Shown here piece after piece: positions 17,703-26,724 of a stretch of 64,000 nucleotides of DNA. How positions within the stretch are numbered: the first letter of the stretch is position 1; every line of letters begins with the position of its first letter. Where the stretch lies: NCBI RefSeq assembly GCF_023101665.1, contig NZ_CP082161.1:434001-498000 (forward strand). The letters run 5' to 3'. This stretch comes from Bradyrhizobium sp. 195 (GTDB lineage Bacteria > Pseudomonadota > Alphaproteobacteria > Rhizobiales > Xanthobacteraceae). Made by a program: the position numbers and the translations under genes. The notes below the pieces were generated by a model. It made no database searches, was not told the DNA's origin, and saw only the letters and a program-made list of their open reading frames with translations.

Positions 17703-17724
17703 GGAGTCCCCAATCTTCCCACAC

Positions 17725-17811
17725 CGTCATTGCGAGCGCAGCGAAGCAATCCAGAGTCTTTCCGTTGAGGGATTCTGGATTGCTTCGTCGCAAGGGCTCC
17801 TCGCAATGACG
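17725..17811. repeat. Family B palindromic repeat (CGTCATTGCGAG...)
   Basis: Palindrome starting CGTCATTGCGAGCGCAG and ending CTCGCAATGACG, with internal GAAGCAATCCAGAGTC / GATTCTGGATTGCTTC arms. Second of three repeats in this gap. Confidence 0.85.
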
Positions 17812-17826
17812 TGTTGAGAGAGTATC

Positions 17827-17914
17827 GTAGGGTGGGCAAAGCGAAGCGTGCCCACGATGTATCCGTCACGGAGGAATGGTGGGCACGGCGCAAGAGCGCC
17901 TTTGCCCACCCGAC
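17827..17914. repeat. Family C palindromic repeat (GTAGGGTGGGCAAAG...)
   Basis: Starts GTAGGGTGGGCAAAGCGAAG and ends with the inverse CTTTGCCCACCCGACG; one terminal base differs from the perfect inverse. Third repeat in the gap between two convergent genes. No gene is seen here. Confidence 0.8.
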
Positions 17915-17965
17915 GATTCCGGACTCGCGGAGAGGCCCTTTCCACAAGAGGAGAGGGTAAGTGTC

Positions 17966-19837
17966 CTACACCCTTGGCATGCTCGCAGGCCGCACCTCTC
18001 GAGCCTGCGCCGCCAGCCTGATCCCGGCATTAGCGGCACCAAAGCCCCGATAGTCCCTCCGCTCGACGATCTCGAAAAAGAACCGCTCGTCGAAGATGTG
18101 GGTGTAGACCTGGAAGAACTCGCCGTCGCCCTCGCGGTCGTAGAGGATGTGATTGGCGCGCAACTGCGCCATCAGCTCGGGCGCGAGGTCGTATTTGGCT
18201 TCGATGTCGTCGTAATAATTATCAGGGATGTCCAGGAAATCCGCGCCGCGCTGGCGCATGTCTGCGACCGTCGCAAAGATATCGCGGCACGAGAATGCGA
18301 CGTGCTGCACGCCTGAGCCAAAAAACTCCGAGATGAAGCGCGCCGGCAGGGTGCGGTTGGCGGAGGAGCCGTTGAGCACGAAGCGCAGGCTCTGGTCGGC
18401 GTTGATGATGGCCTGGCTCTGCACCAGACCTCTGGGGTCGGCGATCTCCATCTGCGGCAGCCGCGTCAGGTCGAGGATGCCCGTGTAGAACAGCAGCCAG
18501 GACAGCATCTCGTCATAGGGCATCGACTGCGCGATGTGATCGACGGCGAGCAGCGCGTCCGCGCCCGCATCGCTCGCGACAGGCTCGAAATCCGTGTCCC
18601 AGTTCTTGCCGGCCTGATCGAGGAAATAGAGCAGGCTGCCGCCGACGCCGTGGATCGCCGGGATTTCGAGCTCGCCGGGCCCGACCGGCTGGTAGAAGGT
18701 GCGCGCCTTCAGCGTCTCGGCACGCTGCATGGCAAGGCCGGCATTGTCGACATCGAGCGCAATCGCGCAGACACCGGGGCCGTGCGTGACATAGTGGGAA
18801 TGGGCGAAGCCGTCGGTCTCGCTATTGACGACGAGCTCGACCTTGCCCTGCGACCAGCGCTCCACCGCCTTGCTGCGATGCGCGCCGGTCTTGCGGAAGC
18901 CGAGCTGCGAGAACAGGTGGGCGAGCTCGCCGGCCTTGGTCTCGTTGACGGCAAACTCGATGAACCCGGTGCCGCGGCTCTTCGCCTTCGGTGCCAGCGG
19001 CTCGCGGACGAGCCTCGGCCAGTCCGGTGCGAGCTGGTCCTCCAGCAGGATCAGCGAGCGCAGGCCGTCGATGGCCGTCTGCGCGGCCGAGCCGGCGCGG
19101 AACTGGTCGTTAAAGATCTCCAGCGACAGCGGCCCGGCATAGCCGGTCGCCGCGATCGCCGCCATGAACTCGCCGACCGGCAGATCGCCCTGGCCGGGAA
19201 ACGAACGGAAGTGCCGGCTCCAGGACAGGATGTCGAGCTCGAGCTTCGGCGCGTCCGCGAGCTGTACCAGAAAGATCTTGTCGCCGGGGATCGAGGCCAT
19301 CGCGCGGGTCGGAAAGCCCGGTGCCAGCGCGTGAAAGCTGTCGAGGATGATTCCGATTGCGGGATGATCGGCGCGCCTCACGATCTCCCAGGCATCGCGA
19401 TAGTCGTTGACATGGCGTCCCCAGGCCAGCGCCTCGTAGCCGACGCGCAAGGAGCGCTTGGCCGCGCGTTCGCCCAGCTCGCGAAAATCGTCGGCGGCGC
19501 GGTCGATGCCGCCGAGCGAGGCGGGCGAGACGTTGGAACAGATCAGCAGGAGGTCGGTGCCGAGCTCCTGCATCAGATCGAACTTCCGCTCCGCGCGGGA
19601 GAAATTGCGCGAGCGCTGCGGTTCGGGCATGCCCTCGAAATCGCGGAACGGCTGGAACGCGCAGATCTCGAGATTGAGGTCCTTGCACAGCTGCGCCACC
19701 TCGCGTGGGCCAGCGCCAAACGACAGCAGATCGTTTTCGAAGATCTCGACCGCGTCGAAGCCCGCGGCCGCGATGGCGCGGAGCTTTTCGTCGAGCGCGC
19801 CTGAGAGGGAGACGGTGGCGATTGAACGGTTGTTCAT
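17966..19837 (-). CDS. quiC: 3-Dehydroshikimate dehydratase fused to HPPD-like domain (QuiC1 type)
   Basis: 623-residue two-domain protein. Residues 1 to about 280 form a xylose-isomerase-like TIM barrel (LDEKLRAIAAAGFDAVEIFE, EALAWGRHVNDY, LSLEIFND) as in AsbF/QuiC dehydratases. The C-terminal half is a duplicated vicinal-oxygen-chelate region like 4-hydroxyphenylpyruvate dioxygenase, with metal-ligand candidates in AVDHIAQSM, GVQHVAFSC and FFFEIVERR. Reaction: 3-dehydroshikimate to protocatechuate, joining quinate/shikimate to the beta-ketoadipate route. The ATG at 19837 overlaps the upstream oxidoreductase stop by four bases (ATGA). The longer frame to 20188 is antisense to that gene and rejected. 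Confidence 0.87.
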   Translation of the reverse strand: MNNRSIATVSLSGALDEKLRAIAAAGFDAVEIFENDLLSFGAGPREVAQLCKDLNLEICAFQPFRDFEGMPEPQRSRNFSRAERKFDLMQELGTDLLLICSNVSPASLGGIDRAADDFRELGERAAKRSLRVGYEALAWGRHVNDYRDAWEIVRRADHPAIGIILDSFHALAPGFPTRAMASIPGDKIFLVQLADAPKLELDILSWSRHFRSFPGQGDLPVGEFMAAIAATGYAGPLSLEIFNDQFRAGSAAQTAIDGLRSLILLEDQLAPDWPRLVREPLAPKAKSRGTGFIEFAVNETKAGELAHLFSQLGFRKTGAHRSKAVERWSQGKVELVVNSETDGFAHSHYVTHGPGVCAIALDVDNAGLAMQRAETLKARTFYQPVGPGELEIPAIHGVGGSLLYFLDQAGKNWDTDFEPVASDAGADALLAVDHIAQSMPYDEMLSWLLFYTGILDLTRLPQMEIADPRGLVQSQAIINADQSLRFVLNGSSANRTLPARFISEFFGSGVQHVAFSCRDIFATVADMRQRGADFLDIPDNYYDDIEAKYDLAPELMAQLRANHILYDREGDGEFFQVYTHIFDERFFFEIVERRDYRGFGAANAGIRLAAQAREVRPASMPRV

Positions 19838-20891
19838 GCAGCTTGCTCCATGATCCGGCCCGGCGATACTTTTTGGCCCGTGCGCGCAGCCTCGCTGACG
19901 GCCTCGACCACAGCGAGCGTGGCCATCGCGTCCTCGACGGAGATCAGCGGCTGCTCGCGGCCCGCGATCACGGCGAGAAAATGCCGGAGCTGTTCGACGA
20001 GCGGATCGTAAGCCGAGAGTGCGACGGGCTCGCGAACCAGTGGCGCATGCCAGCCGGGATGTTGTCGATAGGACCACAGCTCCATGGTCGGGACCGAGAG
20101 AGAGCCGCCCGTTCCGGCGAAGACGTAGCAAGGCTGGTCCTGCCTGGGATAGACCGCGTTCTCGCCGGCGGTCAGCTCCCAGCTCCACGGCGCCGGCGTC
20201 GCATCCGACACCGTCACGGTTCCGAGTGCGCCATTGGCAAAACGAAGAAGGAGGGCGGCCGTGTCCTCAACCGCGAAGCCGCGCATCTTGTTCGAGGTCA
20301 GCGCTTGAACTTCGACGATCTCGCCGCAAACGAAGCGAAGATTGTCGATGTCGTGGATGAGATTGATCAGCAGCGGCCCGCCGCCTTGCTCGCGCCGCCA
20401 TGCGACTTCGAAATAGTCGTCGGGCTTCTTCAGCAACCAGAGTCCCACCACGGCGGTGAGCTGGCCGAGCTTGCCGCCCGCCACGGTCTCGCGTGCGGCC
20501 TTGATGATGGGATTGTGTCGCCGGTGGTGGCCGACCAGCATCGGCACGCCGGTACGTTTCACGGCCGCGCACAGGCGCTGCGCCGTGGCAACCGTCTCGG
20601 TCACCGGCTTCTCGATCAGGGCCGGCACGCCGGCCTCAGTGCAATCGAGCGCCATCGGCAGGTGCAGCGTGTTGGGCAGGCGATGATCAGGCCGTCAGGC
20701 TTCTCCTGCGCCAGCAAGGCGCGGTGGTCTGCATAGCAATGCACGCCACGCGCCTGTGCATAATCCTTCGCGGCTGGCGAGGGATCGGCGATGCCGGCGA
20801 GCACGCAATCCTTGGAGGACTCGATCAATTCAATGTGGCGGCGGCCGATCAGGCCGGCGCCGGCAACGGCGATGCGCATTTTCGCGCTCAT
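19834..20891 (-). pseudogene. Gfo/Idh/MocA family oxidoreductase, frameshifted
   Basis: An NAD(P)-dependent oxidoreductase split into two frames. The first 75 or so residues (MSAKMRIAVAGAGLIGRRHI..., Rossmann motif GAGLIG; ending DGLIIACP) run from 20891; the rest (LPMALDCTEAGVPALIEKPV to the end at 19834) is in another frame. Adding one base to the three-G run at 20674-20676 (plus strand) restores continuous family sequence and a protein of about 352 residues. EKPVTE and the HHRRHNP segment hold conserved residues. The gene is ATGA-coupled to livF upstream and to the dehydratase downstream. It could be a real inactivating mutation or a sequencing error; the intact couplings favour error or a very recent event. 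Substrate probably a cyclitol or quinate-like compound (inference). Confidence 0.8.
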
Positions 20892-21625
20892 GCCGCGCTC
20901 TCCTCCATGGCGCCGCCCAGGAACAATTGCCCGATGCGCGGATCGTTCAGGATGCGCTTGGCGTCGTCGACCATGCGGGTCTGGCCGAGCTCGAGCACGA
21001 TGCCGATATCGGAGATCTCCAGCGCCGACCGCGCGTTCTGCTCGATCATCAGGATGGTGACGCCGCGGTCGCGCAAGCTTTTGAGGATGTCGAAGGTCTG
21101 CTGCACCATCAGCGGCGACAGGCCGATCGAAGGTTCGTCGATCAGCACCAGCTTTGGCTCGAGCAGCAGCGAGCGGGCGATCTCGAGCTGCTTCTGCTCG
21201 CCGCCCGAGAGCGTGGAAGCCTGCTGCATCGACTTCCGCCGCAGAGCCGGGAAAAGGTCGAGCGCGGCTTCGATCCGTGTGGGCAGGTCGAGACCCTTCC
21301 CGGCGGCGACGCCGCCGAGCTCGATATTGTGGCGCACGGACAGTTCGGGAAAGATGTTGCGGCCCTGCGGCACGTAGCAGATGCCGGCATTGAGCAAGGC
21401 GCGCTGGCTCAAATTGGTGACGTCCTGGCCGGCAAAGCTGATCTTGCCCTCGCGCAGCTTCAACAGGCCGAAGATCGCCTTGAACACGGTGGACTTGCCG
21501 GCGCCGTTCGGGCCGATGATGGTGGTGATGGTCGCCTGCGGCACCGAGAAATTCGTGCCGTTCAGGATGGTCATCTTGCCGTAGCCGCCGACGAGATTAT
21601 GAACCGAGAGGATCGGGTCGCTCAT
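20888..21625 (-). CDS. livF: Branched-chain-type ABC transporter ATPase (LivF)
   Basis: 245-residue ATPase: Walker A GPNGAGKS, signature LSGGEQKQLEIARSL, Walker B LVLIDEPSIGLSP. The initial NLVGGYGKMTILNGTNFS and compact size are typical of LivF. The ATG at 21625 is chosen because GGAGAGCGAACC precedes it and the longer frame runs into livG. It overlaps the oxidoreductase gene by four bases. One of two ATPases of the importer encoded by 20888-25642. Confidence 0.93.
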   Translation of the reverse strand: MSDPILSVHNLVGGYGKMTILNGTNFSVPQATITTIIGPNGAGKSTVFKAIFGLLKLREGKISFAGQDVTNLSQRALLNAGICYVPQGRNIFPELSVRHNIELGGVAAGKGLDLPTRIEAALDLFPALRRKSMQQASTLSGGEQKQLEIARSLLLEPKLVLIDEPSIGLSPLMVQQTFDILKSLRDRGVTILMIEQNARSALEISDIGIVLELGQTRMVDDAKRILNDPRIGQLFLGGAMEESAA

Positions 21626-21636
21626 GGTTCGCTCTC

Positions 21637-22380
21637 CTAATGTCCGAGATAGGCTTCGATCACGGCGGGGTTCTTGCGCACCTCGTCCGGCCGTCCCATC
21701 GCCAGCACCTTGCCTTCCGCCATCACCATCACGCGTGAGCACAGCGACATCACGAACTCCATGTTGTGCTCGATCACGACGAAGGTGGCGTTCTTCTCGC
21801 GGTTGATCGCGACCAGGCGCTCCTTCAGATCCGCCAGCATCGACGGGTTGACGCCGCCCGCGGGCTCGTCGAGCAGCACCAGCCGCGGTCCGCCCATGAA
21901 GGCCATGGCGGCGTCGAGCAGCTTCTGCTGGCCGTAGGAGAGCCCGCCCGCCGGCTCGTCGGCGAGATGGTCGAGCTTGAAGAAGCCGATCATCTGGTTG
22001 GCGGCCTCCGTCAGTCCGGCATCGGAGCGGCCGACCAGACGCGAGGCCATGTTGCCCTGATGCTCCTGTCCGGCGAGGATCAAATTCTCTCGCACCGAGA
22101 GTTTTGGGAAGACCTGAAGGAGCTGGAACGTGCGGCTGACCCCGAGCTTGTTGAGCTCGGCGGGACGCAGGCCGGTGACAAGCTTGCCGTCGAGCTTGAC
22201 CTCACCGCCCGTCGGCGTGAGCTGGCCGAGGATGCAGTTGAACAGGGTCGACTTGCCGCAGCCGTTCGGCCCGATCAGGCCGAGGATCTCGCCCTCGCGC
22301 ACGTCTAAGGAAACGCCGTCGACGGCGCTGATGCCGCCAAAGTTCTTCTTGATGCCGGTGACTTCGAGAACCGCACTCAT
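21637..22380 (-). CDS. livG: Branched-chain-type ABC transporter ATPase (LivG)
   Basis: 247-residue ATPase: Walker A GPNGCGKS, signature LSYGQQKLLDAAMAF (the usual Q/Y variant of LivG), Walker B LVLLDEPAGGVNP, and the LivG-type C-terminus VIEAYLGH. The start at 22380 overlaps the end of livM by four bases; a much longer upstream frame is antisense-like sequence over livM. Works with LivF in ATP-driven import. Confidence 0.93.
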   Translation of the reverse strand: MSAVLEVTGIKKNFGGISAVDGVSLDVREGEILGLIGPNGCGKSTLFNCILGQLTPTGGEVKLDGKLVTGLRPAELNKLGVSRTFQLLQVFPKLSVRENLILAGQEHQGNMASRLVGRSDAGLTEAANQMIGFFKLDHLADEPAGGLSYGQQKLLDAAMAFMGGPRLVLLDEPAGGVNPSMLADLKERLVAINREKNATFVVIEHNMEFVMSLCSRVMVMAEGKVLAMGRPDEVRKNPAVIEAYLGH

Positions 22381-23375
22381 TGCGCCGTCTCCAGGCGGGA
22401 TTTTGCGACGGCGCGCAGCGCGGACGCTGCCTTGGTGCGGCGTTCGGCAAGATAACGGTCGAGGATTCCCAGAATGCCGGTCGGCGACCAGATCAGCAGC
22501 AGCATCACCGCCACAGCATAGAGCATCAGATAATAGCCCTCGGTGAAGCGCAGCCATTCCGGCAGCAGCACCGCGATCATTGCCCCCAGGAACGGACCGA
22601 AATAGAAGCCGGCGCCGCCGACGATCACCATCATCAGGAGGTCGAGCGAGAGCGACAGGTTGAACGGCACCGGATCGATATATTGCGTCAGCGGCGCATA
22701 GAGCGCGCCGGCGACGCCGCCGAGCGCCGAGCCGATCGCGAACGCCATCAGCGTGTAGCGGCGGGTGTCGATGCCGAGCGATTGCGCGCGCAGCGGGTTC
22801 TCGCGCAGCGCCATGAAGGCGCGGCCCCAGGGCGAACGGATCAGCCACCACACCGCCAGCGACACGATCGCGAGCGAGCCGAGGCAGACATAATAGAATG
22901 GCAGGGGCTTGTTGGTCGCGAGGCCGAAGATGTGCGGGCGTGGGATGTTGGAGATGCCGTAGATGCCGCCGGTCAGCCAGCTCTCGTTGCGGAACACGAG
23001 GAAGGCGAGGGTGGAGAAGGCCAGCGTGACGAAGGCGAGATAATGGTGCTGCACGCGCAGCGCGGGATAGCCGAGCACCCAGCCGACCGCGAAGCTCAAG
23101 GCGATCGCGACCACGATCGCCGCCGGCAACGGCCAGCCATGCGTGGTCATGATGGCGGACGCATAGGCGCCGATGCCGACGAACGCGCCTTGGGCCAGCG
23201 AGACCTGGCCGGCATAGCCAAGCGTGAGGTTGAGCCCCATCGCGGCGATGCTCATCACTGCCCATTGGCTCAGGATGAACAGACCATAGCGGTTGAAGTT
23301 CATGGGGACGATGATCAGCGCGGCAATGACGGCGAGGCCGAGCGCGATCTTCAGGGGTTTGGCGAAGCCGCTCAT
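22377..23375 (-). CDS. livM: Branched-chain-type ABC transporter permease (LivM)
   Basis: 332-residue integral membrane protein with about eight to ten hydrophobic segments. Family landmarks are AAMGLNLTLGYAGQVSLAQGAFVGIGAYA near the N-terminus, RENPLRAQSLGIDTRRYTLMAFAIG as the ATPase-contact loop, and VGGAGFYFGPFLGAMI. Overlaps both neighbours by ATGA, indicating tight operon coupling. Confidence 0.93.
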   Translation of the reverse strand: MSGFAKPLKIALGLAVIAALIIVPMNFNRYGLFILSQWAVMSIAAMGLNLTLGYAGQVSLAQGAFVGIGAYASAIMTTHGWPLPAAIVVAIALSFAVGWVLGYPALRVQHHYLAFVTLAFSTLAFLVFRNESWLTGGIYGISNIPRPHIFGLATNKPLPFYYVCLGSLAIVSLAVWWLIRSPWGRAFMALRENPLRAQSLGIDTRRYTLMAFAIGSALGGVAGALYAPLTQYIDPVPFNLSLSLDLLMMVIVGGAGFYFGPFLGAMIAVLLPEWLRFTEGYYLMLYAVAVMLLLIWSPTGILGILDRYLAERRTKAASALRAVAKSRLETAQ

Positions 23376-24247
23376 ACCGTGCGCTCCTCGGCGCGGCCGA
23401 GCAAGCCCTGCGGCCGGAACAGGATGACGGCGATCAGGAAGATCATCGGCACGGCGGCGCGGTACTGCGTCGAGACATAGGCGGCCGCGAGATTGTCGAG
23501 CACGCCGATCAACAGGCCGCCCGCGATCGCGCCGCGCACCTGGTTGAAGCCGCCGACGATCGCGGCGATGAAGGCCGCCTGGCCCAGCACCTCGCCGGAC
23601 GAGAACTTTGCAAGGTAGATCGGCGTGATCAGAAGCGAAGCCAGCGCGACAAGGAAGGCGTTGATCAGGAACGTCAGCAGGATCATGCGCTCGACGGGCA
23701 CGCCGATGATGCGCGCCACCGTCGGGTTCTGCGCCGCCGCCTGCATCTGGTGGCCGAGCGAGGTGCGGTTGAGCAGCGTGGTCAGACCGAGCACGGCGAG
23801 GATGGCGACGACCAGAACGCCGATGCTTTGCAGCGACACCGCGTGGCCGAGGATGGAGATGTCACCGGTCGGCAGGACCGACGGGAATGGCGAGGCCTCG
23901 GCGCTGAAGAACTGCTTGACCGCTTCCTTGAGGCCGATCGCCAGCGCCATGGTCGCAATCGCGAGCGGCAGCACGCCGTGGCGCATCATCGGATCGACCA
24001 ACAGCAGCTTGAAGGCGAGGCCGAGCAGGATCATCGACAAGAGGATGCCGAGGATGATCGCGAGCCAGAACGGCGCGCCGGCATGCATCGCCGCCAGCAT
24101 CAGGAACGCCGGCAGCATCACGAACTCGCCTTGCGCAAAATTGATGGTCTGCGAAGTCTGCCACAGCAGCGTGAAGCCGACCGCGACCAGCGCATAGATC
24201 GCGCCGGTGGCAAGTCCCGCAACCAGAAGATCGAACAGGTTGGACAT
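23372..24247 (-). CDS. livH: Branched-chain-type ABC transporter permease (LivH)
   Basis: 291-residue permease beginning MSNLFDLLVAGLATGAIYALVAVG, then INFAQGEFVMLPAF, the usual LivH opening. The coupling loop (TSLGHQMQAAAQNPTVARIIGV) and the C-terminal GGFNQVRGAIAGGLLIGVLDN are clear. It overlaps livM by four bases. A 264-base gap with a family D repeat separates it from the binding protein gene upstream. Confidence 0.93.
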   Translation of the reverse strand: MSNLFDLLVAGLATGAIYALVAVGFTLLWQTSQTINFAQGEFVMLPAFLMLAAMHAGAPFWLAIILGILLSMILLGLAFKLLLVDPMMRHGVLPLAIATMALAIGLKEAVKQFFSAEASPFPSVLPTGDISILGHAVSLQSIGVLVVAILAVLGLTTLLNRTSLGHQMQAAAQNPTVARIIGVPVERMILLTFLINAFLVALASLLITPIYLAKFSSGEVLGQAAFIAAIVGGFNQVRGAIAGGLLIGVLDNLAAAYVSTQYRAAVPMIFLIAVILFRPQGLLGRAEERTV

Positions 24248-24323
24248 TTTCCCCTCTATCTTCCCTGGCCCCGCACGCGGCGGGGCAACGCATATGGCAC
24301 TTCGCGCGACCTGAGCGCGCGCC

Positions 24324-24448
24324 TCGTCCTTCGAGACGACCGCTTCGCGGTCTCCTCAGGATGAGGCTAAGCACCATCGTCGCTAGCTAGTGCCGAGCAC
24401 CCGATCCTCATCCTGAGGGCCCGCCAACGGCGGGCGTCTCGAAGGATG
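24324..24448. repeat. Family D palindromic repeat (CGTCTCGAAGGATG / CATCCTGAGG)
   Basis: Composite palindrome between the binding-protein gene and livH: CGTCCTTCGAGACGACCGCT, GCGGTCTCCTCAGGATGAGG, then ATCCTCATCCTGAGGGCCCG and GGGCGTCTCGAAGGATGG. A relative lies at 53587-53675. It sits inside an operon, where it might reduce downstream expression relative to the abundant binding protein (inference). Confidence 0.8.
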
Positions 24449-24511
24449 GCGACAGGGAAGTCGCTACCATATGCGACTGCCCTGCCGCACTTTGCGAGAG
24501 ACGAAGGACCC

Positions 24512-25642
24512 TCACTTCACTTTCGGCAGCACCTGCTTCACGACCTGCTTGCCTTCGACCACTTCGACCAGAAAGCTCTGGCGGTCGATGTCGCCGGTGT
24601 CGCTGAAGGTGACGTCCATCAGGATGCCGGGCTCGTCCGCGGCCTTGATGGTAAGGCCGTGCAGCGTGTCGGCAAACTTCTTCGGATCGACCTTGCCCAT
24701 CTTCTCGGTGGTGGCTTTCACCATGTAGACGGCGAGATAGCCCTTCAGGCCGTTATGGTCGGGGACGTAATTGTATTTCTTGGAAAACTTCTCGCGGAAC
24801 GCCTTGATCAGGTCGACCGGCGCGTCGGTGGTGAGGCCGACATGGCCGCGCGCGCCGTTGGCGGCATCGCCCGCAAGCTCGATCACCTTCTGGCCGATCA
24901 GCGTGGTCTCGCCCATCAGCGGCGCGGTGACGCCCTGGCGCTTCAGCTCCTTCAGGATGCGCGCGCTCTCTTCTTCGTTGAGATAGACGAAGACGGCGTC
25001 GGGATTGGCAGCCTTGATCTTGCCGACGTCAGCGGCGAAATCGGCCTGGCCCGCTTCGGTGGAGAGGTCGGCGACCACCTTGGAGCCGAGCCGGTCGAGC
25101 TCCTTGACCACGACGTCGCGCCCGCCGCGGCCAAAGTCGTTGTTGACCCAGACCACTGCGACGGTCTTCGCCTTCATCTCGTCGTGAATGTACTTTGCGA
25201 CTTTCGGCATCGAGGATTGCTGGCCGAACGAGGTCCTGAACAGGAACTTGTTGCCGGCCTGCGTTAGCTCGGCGGCTTCGCCGCCCATGATCTGCGCGAT
25301 GCCGGCTTCGGCCGCGAGCGGGGCTGTGACCTTCACCGAGCCGGAATAGCCGGGCCCGAGCAGCACATAGGGCTCGGCATCGAGCGCCTTCTGCACCTGG
25401 GCACGCGCCACGCCCGGGTTGGACTGCGAGTCGGCGTGGGTGACCTCGAGCTTGCGGCCGAGCACGCCGCCCTTGGCGTTGATCTCCTCGATCGCGAGGT
25501 CGATGCCGTTCTTCCAATTGGTGCCGACGGTGGCGCCGCCGCCCGAGAGCTCGGCGACATCGGCGAGCTTGATCGCCTGGGCAAAGGCGCTCGTTGCCGT
25601 CATGGCGGTGAGCAGCGCGCCCACCAATAGCGTTGATTTCAT
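24512..25642 (-). CDS. ABC transporter solute-binding protein for the quinate/shikimate-type importer
   Basis: 376-residue type I periplasmic binding protein. Signal peptide: MKSTLLVGALLTAMTATSAFA, then IKLADVAELSGGGATVGTNW. The ATG at 25642 is preferred because the preceding GAGGAGACGACG is a strong ribosome site; 20 extra upstream residues look non-coding. It precedes livHMGF and follows the AroE-like gene, so quinate, shikimate or dehydroshikimate is a sensible ligand, though only by context. Confidence 0.9.
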   Translation of the reverse strand: MKSTLLVGALLTAMTATSAFAQAIKLADVAELSGGGATVGTNWKNGIDLAIEEINAKGGVLGRKLEVTHADSQSNPGVARAQVQKALDAEPYVLLGPGYSGSVKVTAPLAAEAGIAQIMGGEAAELTQAGNKFLFRTSFGQQSSMPKVAKYIHDEMKAKTVAVVWVNNDFGRGGRDVVVKELDRLGSKVVADLSTEAGQADFAADVGKIKAANPDAVFVYLNEEESARILKELKRQGVTAPLMGETTLIGQKVIELAGDAANGARGHVGLTTDAPVDLIKAFREKFSKKYNYVPDHNGLKGYLAVYMVKATTEKMGKVDPKKFADTLHGLTIKAADEPGILMDVTFSDTGDIDRQSFLVEVVEGKQVVKQVLPKVK

Positions 25643-25698
25643 CGTCGTCTCCTCACGTTTCAAATTTTGCAAGCGGCCTTGTATCCGGCCGCTTCGCC

Positions 25699-26580
25699 TC
25701 AAGCTGCCTGATAGGCGGCGCTGCGCGCCGCCATCACGGCATCAAAAGCCTCTCCCATGACTTCCGTCGAGGGGGCAAGGCCGGTGAACAGTTCGAAGGC
25801 GTCCGCCGCCTGGTAGATCGCGAGCTCGCGGCCGGTCATGATCCGAGCGCCTTTGTCTCGGGCTGCGGCAAGCAGCGGCGTGATCAGCGGCGAATAGACG
25901 GCGTCGGCGACCCACAGGTCTGCCCTGAGCAGCACCGCCGGCACGGGCGTATCTCGGTTCGGCAGCATGCCGACCGGCGTGCCGTTGACGAGGCCGGTTG
26001 CGCCATCGAGTGCCTCCTCGGCGCTGGCGGCAATGCGGGCGCCGCCGCCGTGTGGGGCGAGCAGGGTGGCCAGCTTTTCGGCGCGTGCCGGCTCGCTGTC
26101 GAAGATGCGGATGTCGGTCACGCCCAGGCTCGCCAGCGCAAACGCGATCGCCTTGCCGACGCCGCCGGCGCCGATCACAGCAACGGCGTTGCCCGCGGGC
26201 GCCAGCAGCGGCGCCACCGCGCGCGCAAAGCCCGTGGTGTCGGTGTTGTGGCCGGTCAGCCGGCCGTCCCTGACGACGACGGTGTTGACCGCGCCCATGG
26301 CGGCCGCGCCCGGCGCCAGCGCGTCGAGCAGCGGGACCACCGCTTCCTTGTAGGGATAGGTGACGTTGACGCCGGCAAAACCGAGCCGCCGCACTCCTTC
26401 GAGCATCATGCGCAGCCCGGCCGCGTCGGCGCCGGCGACCTCGATGAGCTGGTAGTGGCCGCGCAGGCCAAGCGCCTCGGCGGCGCGCTCGTGCATGGAA
26501 GGGGACGCGGAATGCGCGATCGGCGCGCCGATCAGGCCGGTGAGGAGCTTCTGGCTGGCGGCGTATTCGCGCTTCGACAT
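25699..26580 (-). CDS. Shikimate/quinate dehydrogenase (AroE-like)
   Basis: 293-residue NAD(P)-dependent dehydrogenase. Substrate-binding features: PIAHSASPSMHERA (Ser-x-Ser pocket), NVTYPYKEAVVPLLD with catalytic Lys, NTDTTGFARA with Asp; cofactor site GAGGVGKAIAFAL. The biosynthetic AroE is normally about 270-285 residues and encoded elsewhere; location with a dehydroshikimate dehydratase and importer indicates a catabolic role, oxidising shikimate or quinate to the 3-dehydro form. First structural gene of the minus-strand operon, 57 bases before the binding protein gene. Confidence 0.88.
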   Translation of the reverse strand: MSKREYAASQKLLTGLIGAPIAHSASPSMHERAAEALGLRGHYQLIEVAGADAAGLRMMLEGVRRLGFAGVNVTYPYKEAVVPLLDALAPGAAAMGAVNTVVVRDGRLTGHNTDTTGFARAVAPLLAPAGNAVAVIGAGGVGKAIAFALASLGVTDIRIFDSEPARAEKLATLLAPHGGGARIAASAEEALDGATGLVNGTPVGMLPNRDTPVPAVLLRADLWVADAVYSPLITPLLAAARDKGARIMTGRELAIYQAADAFELFTGLAPSTEVMGEAFDAVMAARSAAYQAA

Positions 26581-26724
26581 GGTTCGCTATCGTCTCGTTG
26601 GGAGCGTTCGGTCCGGGTCATTAGCGGGGAAACCCACGCAATTCCAAGGGGGCTTCCAACTGTGACGATAGACTTTCCTCTGCCTAACACAATTACCCAT
26701 TTATCCAGCAAACCTAACATCATG

